Shown here: positions 5,989 through 13,139 of the stretch, piece by piece
How positions within the stretch are numbered: the stretch's first letter is position 1
How the letters are laid out: each line of letters begins with the position of its first letter
IMG/VR virus record: IMGVR_UViG_3300043775_000619
Coordinates: 1 to 22,533 of that record
Strand: one strand, 5' to 3'
Origin: a virus
Length of the DNA: 22,533 nt
The notes under the pieces: generated by a model
What the model saw: the letters and a program-made list of their open reading frames with translations, nothing else
The model's database searches: none
Told to the model about the DNA's origin: nothing
Position numbers and translations under genes: made by a program

Positions 5989-8153
5989 TATGCCACCCCG
6001 ACTATTTTACCGTCTGCGCCTCTTACCACTTGCTTAGGTTTAGTTAATTGTTGCACTAAGTTTTGATGAGCCATTTGTTGTTGCGTCAATAGGTCAGTGT
6101 TATGTTGAGCTTGTACGGCCACCATAGTAGCCATGTTGTTGTTAATAGCCTCAACCAAGCCTGATAACGCAGATGTAGGTTGCTCAATGCCACCAGGAGT
6201 GATTTCAGTAAGACCTTCTTGCTCTTTGCCAGCGTTAATATCCAATGACTTAAGCTGTAGGTCTGTCTTAGCGTTAATCTCAGCCACAACGACCTTAGTT
6301 TGGTTGTCAAGGTCAGCTTTGTATTTCTCAAACTCTAGCTTTTGACCTTCCAACTGCATACGCATTTGCTCTAACTGAGCTTCCATCTGCATTTTTTGTT
6401 GTTCAGCCTGTGCTTTAATCATTTCAGGGTCTGGAGCTGGTGGTTGTGGGTTAGCAGCTGCTTGCATTTGTTTTTCTTTCTCTGCATCAGCGAATGTATC
6501 AAACTCACCCTCAAGAGTACGACCAACACGGAAGCCTTGAACCCCGAACTTGAGCAAGTCCATCAACAATGGAGTCAACTCAGGCACAGCTTGAGCGCCT
6601 TGTATGGCTTTCTCGATAAACGAGCTAGTGGCTTGCAAGAACTCTACACGGTCTTGTTTCTCTTGGGCTTCATCAGCGTATAGCATAGAGTCTGTAGCAA
6701 TCTCAATGCGGAATGTACGCATAGGGCTGTCTTTTAGCAACTCAATAGCTTGTGGCACTAACTGTTGGTCTGTTTGACTTAGCAACTCTGCACCACCAAT
6801 CTTCATAATGGTTTCAGGTTGGAAGTGTTGGCAGATAATCTGTGCTTTAATCTTAAGTATTTGTGAGGCAAAACGAGCAACTTCGTCTTGGTAAGTCTTA
6901 AGACGCAATGTAGCGTACTGGCCCTTGATTTGTTGGGCAGTTGCTGTTTCGTTAGCGTTACTTGCACCACGAACAATGTCAGAGATACCTGTAATGTCGT
7001 AGATTTGCTGTTTAACTTGACCCATAGCTTGATAAGCCATGTTCAATGCGTTAGCAATAGGCGTTAGGTCAACGAACTCTACAGCACCACCTAAGCCACC
7101 TTTTTCAGCAAAGGCAGCGTAGTTCTTAACAGGGATAAGTGTATTGTTGTCACCCTCTGTAAATAGACGGCCTAGGTCAGCATTTGCAGCGTCATAGAAG
7201 CCACGAACCTTCATAGCGTCTACTAGACCCTTAATACGGTCTGATAGCGTGTCTAATTCGTTAGCTTGGTCTTGGTATAGAGTGAAGTCAGGAACTGGTA
7301 CAAGTGACTCATTGGTCAATGTAGAGAATATAGGCTCTGGACATGGGAAGAATTCCTCTAACTGCAATGGGTCTTCACGCTTGTCTAGTATCTTGCCCAT
7401 GGATTTACTAATCCAATAGACGCACTTCTCTTCTTTATCCCATACCTCGTAGATTAGACCACGCTTAGTGACACCCTCTGTCATCTTAGTGCGAGGCTCA
7501 TCAGGTGAAGCGTCTAACGGTATTCTTTTCCACAAGTCATCAAACTTGTCTTCAGGGAAACGCTCTTTAAGCATTTGGCGAGTCATGTAGACCTTACGCC
7601 ATACGCAAGACACCTCATCCCATGTCCTGGCAGAGTTATGACCGAAGTCACGCCAATGCACATAGTCTACTGGTGTTTGCTCAATGTCTAGGTATTCAGA
7701 TACGGAGTCGCTGTCTAGCTCGTCTTCAGACACGAAGGTGTCATCTGTTTCAATGATAGGCTCGTAGCGTATCCATGATGTACCACGACCACCTAAGAAA
7801 CGGTCATAGACGCATGAGTTAAGAGAGTGGTAGAAGTCCTCTGTATTGCTTATCTCAAAGTCTAAGGCACGCTCTAGCAACATAGACGCAACACGGGCAA
7901 CAGGGTCACTGTCTTTGTGTCTGCGTGATACATCGGGTTTAGGCATACGGCTAAAGGTTGCAGCCTTCAGAGTCTGTACATTAGCCCACAAGATGTTGTA
8001 GTGAGATTGAGCCGTAGTTGTTGTACGGTCATCACGGTAGCGTTTGAGAATCTTCTCTACACGACCTTCCCACTTAGCAAACTCCTTGTCGTACTGGCTA
8101 AACATATCAAGGTATGTTTGTACCTCTGACATTATTTGCGAAACCTTAGCCAT
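5988..8153 (-). CDS. Portal protein (P22-like)
   Basis: The 721-residue protein has the size and residue pattern of podovirus-type P22 portals: a helical N-terminus (QTYLDMFSQYDKEFAKWEGR, then YRDDRTTTTAQSHYNILWANV), a 'R-M-P-K-P-D-V-S-R-R' segment near 69-78, and a core with 'Y-E-V-W-D-K' and 'D-I-V-R-G-A-S-N-A-N-E-T-A-T-A-Q' near 395-410. Residues about 585-650 form a Gln/Glu/Met-rich coiled coil (MQMEAQLEQMRMQLEGQK), then a low-complexity tail. Twelve copies would form the ring through which TerL packages DNA. The gene lies two genes after TerL, the usual order. The stop overlaps the fibre ATG by one base. Function is confident; the exact subfamily is inferred from memory. Confidence 0.85.
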   Translation of the reverse strand: MAKVSQIMSEVQTYLDMFSQYDKEFAKWEGRVEKILKRYRDDRTTTTAQSHYNILWANVQTLKAATFSRMPKPDVSRRHKDSDPVARVASMLLERALDFEISNTEDFYHSLNSCVYDRFLGGRGTSWIRYEPIIETDDTFVSEDELDSDSVSEYLDIEQTPVDYVHWRDFGHNSARTWDEVSCVWRKVYMTRQMLKERFPEDKFDDLWKRIPLDASPDEPRTKMTEGVTKRGLIYEVWDKEEKCVYWISKSMGKILDKREDPLQLEEFFPCPEPIFSTLTNESLVPVPDFTLYQDQANELDTLSDRIKGLVDAMKVRGFYDAANADLGRLFTEGDNNTLIPVKNYAAFAEKGGLGGAVEFVDLTPIANALNMAYQAMGQVKQQIYDITGISDIVRGASNANETATAQQIKGQYATLRLKTYQDEVARFASQILKIKAQIICQHFQPETIMKIGGAELLSQTDQQLVPQAIELLKDSPMRTFRIEIATDSMLYADEAQEKQDRVEFLQATSSFIEKAIQGAQAVPELTPLLMDLLKFGVQGFRVGRTLEGEFDTFADAEKEKQMQAAANPQPPAPDPEMIKAQAEQQKMQMEAQLEQMRMQLEGQKLEFEKYKADLDNQTKVVVAEINAKTDLQLKSLDINAGKEQEGLTEITPGGIEQPTSALSGLVEAINNNMATMVAVQAQHNTDLLTQQQMAHQNLVQQLTKPKQVVRGADGKIVGVA

Positions 8154-8162
8154 GAGTTATCC

Positions 8163-8435
8163 TTAACCGAAGAATACAGTTGCGCTTACTGTGCCACCAA
8201 TGACAATGTATAAGCCACTTGCTACTGACGCTGGAATTGTGTAATAGGTAGCAGCTGCTGGTGTAAATGTTTCAACCACTTTAGCTGTTGTAGTTGTAGT
8301 AGCTGAATCGTAGATAGTGATTGTAGGTGTGCTTGACGCAGCAGATACGAATATGCCTAGTAGGTCTGTGCCTATTGGGCTTACATTGCCTGTCGCTGAT
8401 ATTAGCTTGTAGCCACCAGTAATTACTGAGTTCAT
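8163..8435 (-). CDS. Small putative structural protein, 90 residues
   Basis: The protein is almost entirely Thr/Ser/Ala/Val/Ile beta-rich sequence: 'Y-K-L-I-S-A-T-G-N-V', then TPTITIYDSATTTTTAKVVE and SGLYIVIGGTVSATVFFG at the C-terminus. There is no signal peptide, and the hydrophobic runs are beta-like. Small beta proteins between terminase and portal genes occur in many podoviruses and are sometimes virion decoration proteins; here that is only inference. It lies 2 bases after TerL and 9 bases before the portal gene, all in one operon. Confidence 0.6.
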   Translation of the reverse strand: MNSVITGGYKLISATGNVSPIGTDLLGIFVSAASSTPTITIYDSATTTTTAKVVETFTPAAATYYTIPASVASGLYIVIGGTVSATVFFG

Positions 8436-8437
8436 GG

Positions 8438-9766
8438 TTAAATCCTTTTAGGTTGTTTAGGCTGTGTGGCCCATAGTTCGTCTAATGTGACATCGGTCTG
8501 TCCGACCATAATGCCTCTAATTGGTTTGTCTTCTACCACAGGCTTGTGTTCCTCACGCCAGTTGATAGCAGCATAACGCATAGCATCTGCCGCATGAGAT
8601 GTCCAATCGTGTCTAGGTTTATCCCTAAACATTTTCTTGTCATCATCCCACTCACGCTGATACTGCTTGATAGCTTCTAGGCCATCATAACAACGCTCTT
8701 TATCAAACCATGCTTTAGGCATCATTTGTCTTACCGCCTGTATGCCATCATGTAGTGATAGGCTAGGTGTGATTGCCATCTTAGTTATGCTCAAGTGTTC
8801 GGCCAACATCTCAATGACTGATTTACCACCAGAGGCTAAGGTCTTAGCTCTAGCATCGTGTGGTAGGAAGTGCGTCTTGTATTTATAAGGCTTGCTTAGT
8901 ATGTGTGTAGCGTAGTGGTCAATAGACTTGCCACTAGCAGCGTAGTAGTCAATGAAGTGAACCTCACCTTGTATTACTTGATAAGTAAACACCGCAGTAT
9001 CGTCTGAGTAACCTAAATCCCATGCTGTATACACAGGGGCAAACTCATCATACTCTACGCCAGTTACTCGTCCATCTTGCTCTGCTTGATATAACTCACG
9101 ACCCCATATTGCACCAGGCAATGCAGCATCAAAGTCACACTCCATCTCTTGACGCCAAGCATCCTCAGATAGTTCTTGCTTTAATGACAATATCTCTGAC
9201 TCTGGCAATATGCCTGAATCGTCCACTGTTATCTTAAGGGCCAGCCACTCATCGCTGTGTGTAGCCCTGTCGTATGTTTCCCAAAAGGCGTTACGGCCTT
9301 TAGGCGTTCCAATGATTACCGCTTTACCTTGTCTATCAGCCAATGCAGGACGGATGATGTACTGAAAGACATTAGCACGCCAATCACCATACTCATCACA
9401 GACGATACTATCAAGATAAAGACCCCGAAGGCTGTCAGCATTATCAGCACCAAAAAGCTGAATTCTTGCACCGTTCTTAAAATCAATGCGTAGCTCTGAC
9501 TCATTAATGACGATGCCATCAATTACCCTAGTGAAGTATTTAAAGTAGTCCCATGCTACAGACTTAGCTTGCTTATAGAAAGGCGCTATGTATGCTGCAC
9601 GAAAGTCATTACGCTTGCTCATCACAGCTTCTTTAATGAGCTGGTTGACACAAGCCACTGTCTTACCTGCCCTACGGTGGGCAACTATTACCTTCCAGCG
9701 CCTATTGCTATTATGCAAAGGCATAAACGCTTGACGGGGCTTATAGGGTATTACTATTCTTCCCAT
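8438..9766 (-). CDS. terL: Terminase large subunit
   Basis: This is the packaging motor, an ATPase that threads DNA through the portal plus a nuclease that cuts the concatemer. Walker A is HRRAGKT (residues 30-36), Walker B is LDSIVCDE (118-125, with Asp124/Glu125), and a coupling-type motif VIIGTPKG lies at 150-157. The RNase H-like nuclease begins YTAWDLGYSDD (Asp250), and the C-terminal acidic motif is SHAADAMRY (390-398). Its 442 residues fit the terminase_6 type. It starts 13 bases inside the TerS-like gene with no clear ribosome-binding site, suggesting translational coupling. All catalytic motifs are present. Confidence 0.95.
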   Translation of the reverse strand: MGRIVIPYKPRQAFMPLHNSNRRWKVIVAHRRAGKTVACVNQLIKEAVMSKRNDFRAAYIAPFYKQAKSVAWDYFKYFTRVIDGIVINESELRIDFKNGARIQLFGADNADSLRGLYLDSIVCDEYGDWRANVFQYIIRPALADRQGKAVIIGTPKGRNAFWETYDRATHSDEWLALKITVDDSGILPESEILSLKQELSEDAWRQEMECDFDAALPGAIWGRELYQAEQDGRVTGVEYDEFAPVYTAWDLGYSDDTAVFTYQVIQGEVHFIDYYAASGKSIDHYATHILSKPYKYKTHFLPHDARAKTLASGGKSVIEMLAEHLSITKMAITPSLSLHDGIQAVRQMMPKAWFDKERCYDGLEAIKQYQREWDDDKKMFRDKPRHDWTSHAADAMRYAAINWREEHKPVVEDKPIRGIMVGQTDVTLDELWATQPKQPKRI

Positions 9767-10071
9767 GCGTATATTGCAACACTACCAGCGTGTTCGTTTA
9801 CTTGCGTTTCTTTCCAGCCAGCCCTTGTCTTTAACCAAAAGATTGCAGCGCTTGTGTTACCGTCTTTAGCTTGCTGAAACAATGTCTGCCCAATAGAGGC
9901 GTTAGCATCTACACGACCAGCATCTAACTCTTTCTTATAATACTTAACAAGCGTATCAGAGCTTATATCAAGCTTATTGGCTATGTCCTCGTATGTAATA
10001 CCCACAGCAGATAAGGTACGAGCAACCTTCTTGCTTTCCTCTGTAGGTTTATGTTCTTTTCCTTGAGCCAT
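9754..10071 (-). CDS. terS: Terminase small subunit-like HTH protein
   Basis: The 105-residue protein has an N-terminal helix-turn-helix (about 14-48: KVARTLSAVGITYEDIANKL, then DISSDTLVKYYKKEL), a helical middle 'A-N-A-S-I-G-Q-T-L-F-Q-Q-A' and the signature 'A-A-I-F-W-L-K-T-R-A-G-W-K-E'. This arrangement is typical of the small HTH proteins encoded just before TerL that recognise the packaging site. It overlaps terL by 13 bases. There are no ATPase motifs, as expected for a small subunit. Position and sequence pattern agree; the DNA site is unknown. Confidence 0.8.
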   Translation of the reverse strand: MAQGKEHKPTEESKKVARTLSAVGITYEDIANKLDISSDTLVKYYKKELDAGRVDANASIGQTLFQQAKDGNTSAAIFWLKTRAGWKETQVNEHAGSVAIYAWEE

Positions 10072-10073
10072 CT

Positions 10074-10268
10074 TTATAACTCCGAAAGATTGCCAGCTAA
10101 ATGCTCTGCAAGCTCTACGCTCATAATAGCTATTAGGGCCACTTCTAGCTTATCTTTGTTAGCCATAGCGTCTAAAGCTTTTATAGCTTCCTCTTTATGC
10201 ACATAAGCACCAGCGTCTATTGGTGACTTGTCGTGTTTGAATCTAATAGTCCAGCGTTTGAATATCAT
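10074..10268 (-). CDS. Hypothetical protein, 64 residues
   Basis: This is a small soluble protein with a basic N-terminus (MIFKRWTIRFKHDKSPIDAG) followed by two probable helices (HKEEAIKALDAMANK and VALIAIMSVELAEHLAGNL). No family is recognised. Its ATG overlaps the methyltransferase stop by 4 bases (10265-10268), and its stop is 2 bases from the TerS-like start, so it is tightly embedded in the operon. It could be a small DNA- or terminase-associated factor, but nothing in the sequence proves this. Confidence 0.6.
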   Translation of the reverse strand: MIFKRWTIRFKHDKSPIDAGAYVHKEEAIKALDAMANKDKLEVALIAIMSVELAEHLAGNLSEL

Positions 10269-11452
10269 AGTAGCACCGCTTTCTTGCCTGTAAACTCTTC
10301 CCAGCGTCTAACTATAACATCACAATATTTAGGGTCTAGTTCCATTAGGCGTGCATAACGACCTATTTTTTCTGCTGCTATCATTGTAGAGCCAGAACCA
10401 CCAAATAAGTCTAATACAATATCTGCGCCTTTAGTATTGTTTAGTATTTGATATTCCATTAACTCTACTGGCTTCATAGTAGGGTGCAAGTCACTTTTTG
10501 ATGGTCTTTTACACGCAATTACAGTAGTTTGTTTTCTATCTGTTGCCCATAGATGAGCTGCACCCTCTTTCCAGCCATACAAACAAGGCTCATGCTTCCA
10601 ATGGTAATCAGACCTGCCAAAAGCAGAATTGTCTTTATTCCATATAAGAGTTTGACGGACTTTCCAGCCCATATCCCTGGCAGCACCCCTAAAATTGTAA
10701 CCCTCAGTATCAGCATGCCATATATAAAATACAGCGCCAGCTTTCATTACTGCATCAGCAGCTATATATACATCTTTAAGAAACTGCCTAAACTCAGTGT
10801 CGGCCATTTCGTCATTTTTAATTTGTTCTCGTTTTTTACTGCCACCTTCGTAAGCTATGTTATACGGAGGGTCTGTGACTAGTTGGTCTGCTAATTGACC
10901 ATCCATAAGCTTTTCTACTGCATCTATGCTAGTGCTATCACCACACATTAAGCGATGGTTGCCTAATTGGTATATATCGCCTAACTTAGTTACAGGCTCA
11001 TCAGGCACTTCAGGCACAGCGTCCTCATCTGTTAAGCCATCTGTTAGCTCTACTGGGTTAAGCAACGCATTTAGCTCATCAGCGTCAAAGCCTAGCAATG
11101 ACAAGTCTATGTCATCGTCTAGTTCTTTTAGCTCTAACGCAAGCAATTCATTATCCCAGCCACTATTCATAGCTATACGGTTATCCGCAAGTATGTATGC
11201 TTTACGCTGGGCATCACTTAAATGGGACAGCTTTATAGTAGGCGCTTCTAATAGCCCTAGCTTTTTAGCAGCCATTAAACGACCATGGCCAGCAATAATC
11301 CCGTAATTGTCATCAATTAAAATGGGATTGTTAAAACCAAACTCACGAATACTAGACGCAATTTGAGTAACCTGGTTGTCATCATGCGTTCTAGCGTTGT
11401 TAGCGTACGGTATTAGTTTGCTGACTTCTATAAATTGTATTTGTTGTGCCAT
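10265..11452 (-). CDS. ParB-like domain fused to beta-class DNA methyltransferase
   Basis: The first 130 residues are a ParB/sulfiredoxin-like domain: 'L-I-P-Y-x-N-N-A-R-T-H' (13-23), 'I-A-S-S-I-R-E-F-G-F' (31-40) and IIAGHGRLMAAKKLG (52-66). From about 155 an amino-methyltransferase follows. Motif IV DPPYNI (194-199) precedes motif I LDLFGGSGST (347-356), with HPTMKP between, which is the beta-class order (N6-adenine or N4-cytosine). The enzyme probably modifies phage DNA to escape host restriction; the target is unknown. It is the first gene behind the control region 11453-11655. GAAG lies just before the ATG, a weak ribosome-binding site, and a palindrome lies immediately upstream. This fusion next to terminase genes is common in phages. 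Confidence 0.92.
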   Translation of the reverse strand: MAQQIQFIEVSKLIPYANNARTHDDNQVTQIASSIREFGFNNPILIDDNYGIIAGHGRLMAAKKLGLLEAPTIKLSHLSDAQRKAYILADNRIAMNSGWDNELLALELKELDDDIDLSLLGFDADELNALLNPVELTDGLTDEDAVPEVPDEPVTKLGDIYQLGNHRLMCGDSTSIDAVEKLMDGQLADQLVTDPPYNIAYEGGSKKREQIKNDEMADTEFRQFLKDVYIAADAVMKAGAVFYIWHADTEGYNFRGAARDMGWKVRQTLIWNKDNSAFGRSDYHWKHEPCLYGWKEGAAHLWATDRKQTTVIACKRPSKSDLHPTMKPVELMEYQILNNTKGADIVLDLFGGSGSTMIAAEKIGRYARLMELDPKYCDVIVRRWEEFTGKKAVLL

Positions 11453-11460
11453 GTTGCTTC

Positions 11461-11476
11461 ATTAGAGTGGTCTAAT
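11461..11476. promoter_or_regulatory. Palindrome just before methyltransferase start
   Basis: ATTAGA and TCTAAT form a perfect 6-bp inverted repeat with a 4-base centre. It ends 9 bases before the ATG at 11452, so in RNA the stem would crowd the weak ribosome-binding site, and in DNA it could be an operator. Confidence 0.4.
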
Positions 11477-11519
11477 GCCTCACAATAGAATAGATGGGCT
11501 ACTCACATAGCTTTCACCC

Positions 11520-11550
11520 AAAAAAATGGACTCTGTCTTTAGGAGAGTCC
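11520..11550 (-). terminator. Intrinsic terminator in late leader
   Basis: On the minus strand GGACTCT (11550-11544) pairs with AGAGTCC (11534-11528) around a 9-base loop and is followed by A and then seven T residues (11526-11520). It lies downstream of the consensus promoter at 11620-11648 and about 70 bases upstream of the first structural-operon gene. Transcription of that operon from this promoter therefore needs read-through. Confidence 0.85.
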
Positions 11551-11581
11551 GAACCCAACGGAGATTAGGTTAAATGCTTGG

Positions 11582-11596
11582 TATATGAATCATATA
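11582..11596. promoter_or_regulatory. 15-bp palindrome in late leader
   Basis: TATATGA and TCATATA form a perfect 7-bp inverted repeat around a single central base, about 17 to 31 bases after the inferred start site. It may be an operator or the 5' stem of the leader RNA. Confidence 0.45.
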
Positions 11597-11602
11597 GACG
11601 CA

Positions 11603-11608
11603 ACTATA
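11603..11608 (-). promoter_or_regulatory. -10-like element downstream of late promoter (candidate sigma pause site)
   Basis: On the minus strand the hexamer TATAGT (5 of 6 matches to TATAAT) lies at about +6 to +11, 11 bases after the true -10 box. In lambda pR' a -10-like element in the early transcribed region holds sigma-bound polymerase so that Q can load. The other minus promoter has the same element at the same distance. Confidence 0.5.
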
Positions 11609-11619
11609 CCTGCAGGCGT

Positions 11620-11648
11620 ATATTACCACAAAATGGCTCGTTTGTCAA
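11620..11648 (-). promoter_or_regulatory. Strong sigma-70 promoter for structural operon
   Basis: On the minus strand there is a perfect -35 TTGACA (11648-11643), a 17-bp spacer and a -10 TAATAT (11625-11620) preceded by TGG, an extended -10. The sequence TTTGTGGTA, spanning the spacer/-10 junction, is shared with the minus promoter at 16790-16818, as is GCCATTT if a 1-base shift is allowed. The -35 box begins 8 bases after the stop of the Q-like gene. Confidence 0.85.
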
Positions 11649-11655
11649 GTAGTAT

Positions 11656-11982
11656 TTAATATAGGTTTTTTTCTGTCAGTTTTTGCTGCAACATGGCCAT
11701 TGCATTGTCGTAATAACGGTCTAATACTTTCATGTCCATCATAGTCTTTTGGCCTAGGTAGATTACATAAATAGCATTACGCTGAAAGGCTGGCAAATCG
11801 TCTATCACCTTATCCACAACTCTTACGCTATGGTTGTCTACCTCGTCAGCAATGTCATCAAACGAGTGTACACCGCCTGTATGGAAGCCAGATGATTTAG
11901 ACTTGTAACCTAGCTTGTTGTTGTCTGTTTTCATATATGCTCTCCACATATCTAAATAATATATTACTCGACCTAGTTCCAT
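11656..11982 (-). CDS. Candidate Q-like late antiterminator, 108 residues
   Basis: The product is all-helical: 'G-R-V-I-Y-Y-L-D-M-W-R-A-Y-M' (4-17), a loop with 'G-Y-K-S-K-S-S-G-F' (25-33), an acidic SFDDIADEVDNHSVRVVDKV (40-59), 'L-P-A-F-Q-R-N-A-I-Y-V-I-Y-L' (63-76) and a basic C-terminus ending EKNLY. The pattern of an aromatic first helix, a Gly/Ser loop and a C-terminal 'Q-R-x-A-I-Y-x-x-Y-L' sigma-4-like helix resembles short phage antiterminator Q or sigma-like proteins. Position is the stronger argument: it is the last gene of the early operon, and its stop lies directly before a promoter followed by a terminator and the late genes, as lambda Q precedes pR'. The ATG overlaps the rusA stop (TAATG). 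Family assignment is moderate; it could be another DNA-binding regulator. Confidence 0.6.
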   Translation of the reverse strand: MELGRVIYYLDMWRAYMKTDNNKLGYKSKSSGFHTGGVHSFDDIADEVDNHSVRVVDKVIDDLPAFQRNAIYVIYLGQKTMMDMKVLDRYYDNAMAMLQQKLTEKNLY

Positions 11983-12365
11983 TAAATGTAATCCTCGTAT
12001 TTTTCTAGCATTTGATGCACCTCAGTGTATGGAACAATGACAACCTTACACATACCTTCCTTGACAATTGGCCTACGCACTAGCCATATAAAGTCTATCT
12101 GCTCATCGTCTAAAAACACACCAGCAGCTTGTAGTGCATCTGTGGCTTGCTTTTCGTAGTTGGCTATATCTCTGCGCCTACGGTCTGGTGGATAGAAAGC
12201 GTAGAAAACAGCCAGCCTTCCCTCTATCTTAGCTTTAGCGTCTACAACTATGTCCTGCACAGCCTCTCTAAACTTCTGTGTAGGTTTGCTTAAGAACTTG
12301 CGCTTGCCTCCGTAGTGGTGTGAGTGATTGGTGCTTGGAGGCCATGGTAGTGTAAGTTTAATCAT
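11982..12365 (-). CDS. rusA: RusA-family Holliday junction resolvase
   Basis: The 127-residue protein has the RusA pattern: an N-terminal 'L-P-W-P-P-S-T-N' (5-12), then RRRRDIANYEKQATDAL (62-78), which supplies Asp66, Asn69, Lys72 and Asp76, and an acidic LDDEQI (85-90). RusA dimers cut four-way junctions formed by recombination or replication, resolving concatemer branches before packaging. The basic 'G-G-K-R-K-F-L-S-K-P' stretch (19-28) fits DNA contact. It overlaps both neighbours (4 bases with the YbcO-like gene, 1 base with the Q-like gene). Confidence 0.92.
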   Translation of the reverse strand: MIKLTLPWPPSTNHSHHYGGKRKFLSKPTQKFREAVQDIVVDAKAKIEGRLAVFYAFYPPDRRRRDIANYEKQATDALQAAGVFLDDEQIDFIWLVRRPIVKEGMCKVVIVPYTEVHQMLEKYEDYI

Positions 12366-12667
12366 TTGACCACCAGCATATCATGCTCAATAAAGTATTG
12401 CATAGTCATCCTGTGAGCCAAATCCCACATATCTCTACGGTCTTGTTTGTTTAAAGACATTCCATTGTCCAGATTAAAATGGCATCTAGCACACATAGCA
12501 GCCACCATAGCATCGCTGGCCTTGATCCCAGTACCCTTACCATCACGCAGTTGGTTAGAGTGTGCTGCACATACTGTGCCGTCCATAGCGCCACATGATT
12601 GACAAGGTATTTCACGGCATAACTCCAAAAGTTTTTTGTTACGATAATTAGGCACTGTATTCACCAC
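12362..12667 (-). CDS. YbcO/DUF1364-like zinc-binding putative nuclease
   Basis: The protein carries a Cys/His set typical of the DUF1364 (YbcO) family: PCQSC (21-25), 'C-A-A-H-S-N' (33-38), 'G-K-G-T-G-I-K-A-S-D' (43-52) and 'M-C-A-R-C-H' (58-63). Family members are HNH-like proteins of phage recombination regions that are thought to be nucleases. The start is unclear. GTG codons at 12667, 12664 and 12655 are in frame and none has a good ribosome-binding site; GTG 12655 (giving MPNYRNKKLLEL) would fit family starts best. The gene lies between a winged-helix gene and rusA, the same neighbourhood as nin-region nucleases. Confidence 0.8.
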   Translation of the reverse strand: MVNTVPNYRNKKLLELCREIPCQSCGAMDGTVCAAHSNQLRDGKGTGIKASDAMVAAMCARCHFNLDNGMSLNKQDRRDMWDLAHRMTMQYFIEHDMLVVK

Positions 12668-13139
12668 TTAAGCTTGATTGAAAGTTAGCTTTATATTTTG
12701 AGTTGTCTTTTTTAGGTATTACCCAGTGGTCTGTGTCCAACTCTTTGTGTGACCTAATAATATCGGGGCTAATACGACCTTCATAAATTGCATCCCGTAA
12801 TGCTTGGTGTATTCCAGGATAATTAGCGTCAAAGTATGCTCTTTTTAAGTTTGTTAAATCTTTACATTGCTTAGGCCATGGGAAGTTATCTTTTTCTGTT
12901 GTGTGATACAGCTTTGACCTAGCTCTTCCTTCTACTATGAATTCAGACCACAAATAGCCTTCAGCTTCAAGATGTTTACAGTATTCCGTAATAATGGCTG
13001 GCGTTAAATTCATTTTTATAGCAAGATTTACTGCAACAGATGGCTCATCTTTTAAATGTAAATACACTACCGCCAAGTTTAAATCTCTGCTTTCTTTTTT
13101 TAGTTTGTGAGCTTTTTCTAAATTGTTTGGGTTTGCCAT
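12648..13139 (-). CDS. Winged-helix DNA-binding protein
   Basis: The start was chosen at the ATG 13139, which overlaps the upstream stop (TAATG). An upstream in-frame ATG at 13154 lies inside the previous gene. The product has 163 residues. Residues about 20-75 form a winged helix: 'L-A-V-V-Y-L-H-L-K-D-E-P', 'A-I-K-M-N-L-T-P-A-I-I-T-E-Y-C', and a wing 'G-Y-L-W-S-E-F-I-V-E-G-R-A-R-S-K-L-Y-H'. The C-terminal half is charged and unassigned. It may be a regulator or a replication accessory protein in the recombination cluster. No close family is recognised. Confidence 0.65.
   Translation of the reverse strand: MANPNNLEKAHKLKKESRDLNLAVVYLHLKDEPSVAVNLAIKMNLTPAIITEYCKHLEAEGYLWSEFIVEGRARSKLYHTTEKDNFPWPKQCKDLTNLKRAYFDANYPGIHQALRDAIYEGRISPDIIRSHKELDTDHWVIPKKDNSKYKANFQSSLSGEYSA

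Larger units (their letters stand above)
11520..11613 (-). ncRNA. Candidate terminated leader RNA (about 94 nt)
   Basis: A start site is inferred 7 bases after the -10 box (about 11613), and the terminator ends at 11520. The resulting RNA would have a 5' self-complementary element (11582-11596), an unstructured middle, and a terminator hairpin with U-run, which is the shape of a small regulatory RNA. The middle (11567-11556) is perfectly complementary over 12 nt to the ribosome-binding region of the gene at 16921. Terminated late leaders in lambdoid phages (6S RNA; StxS in a Shiga-toxin phage) are precedents. Expression is inferred, not observed. Confidence 0.5.

Noticed and set aside
11568-11590. 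Tiny plus-strand ORF after CAACGGAGATTA (MLGI)
   Set aside because: Only four codons and too far from the ribosome-binding-like sequence; kept only as a possible relict start explaining the 12-mer.
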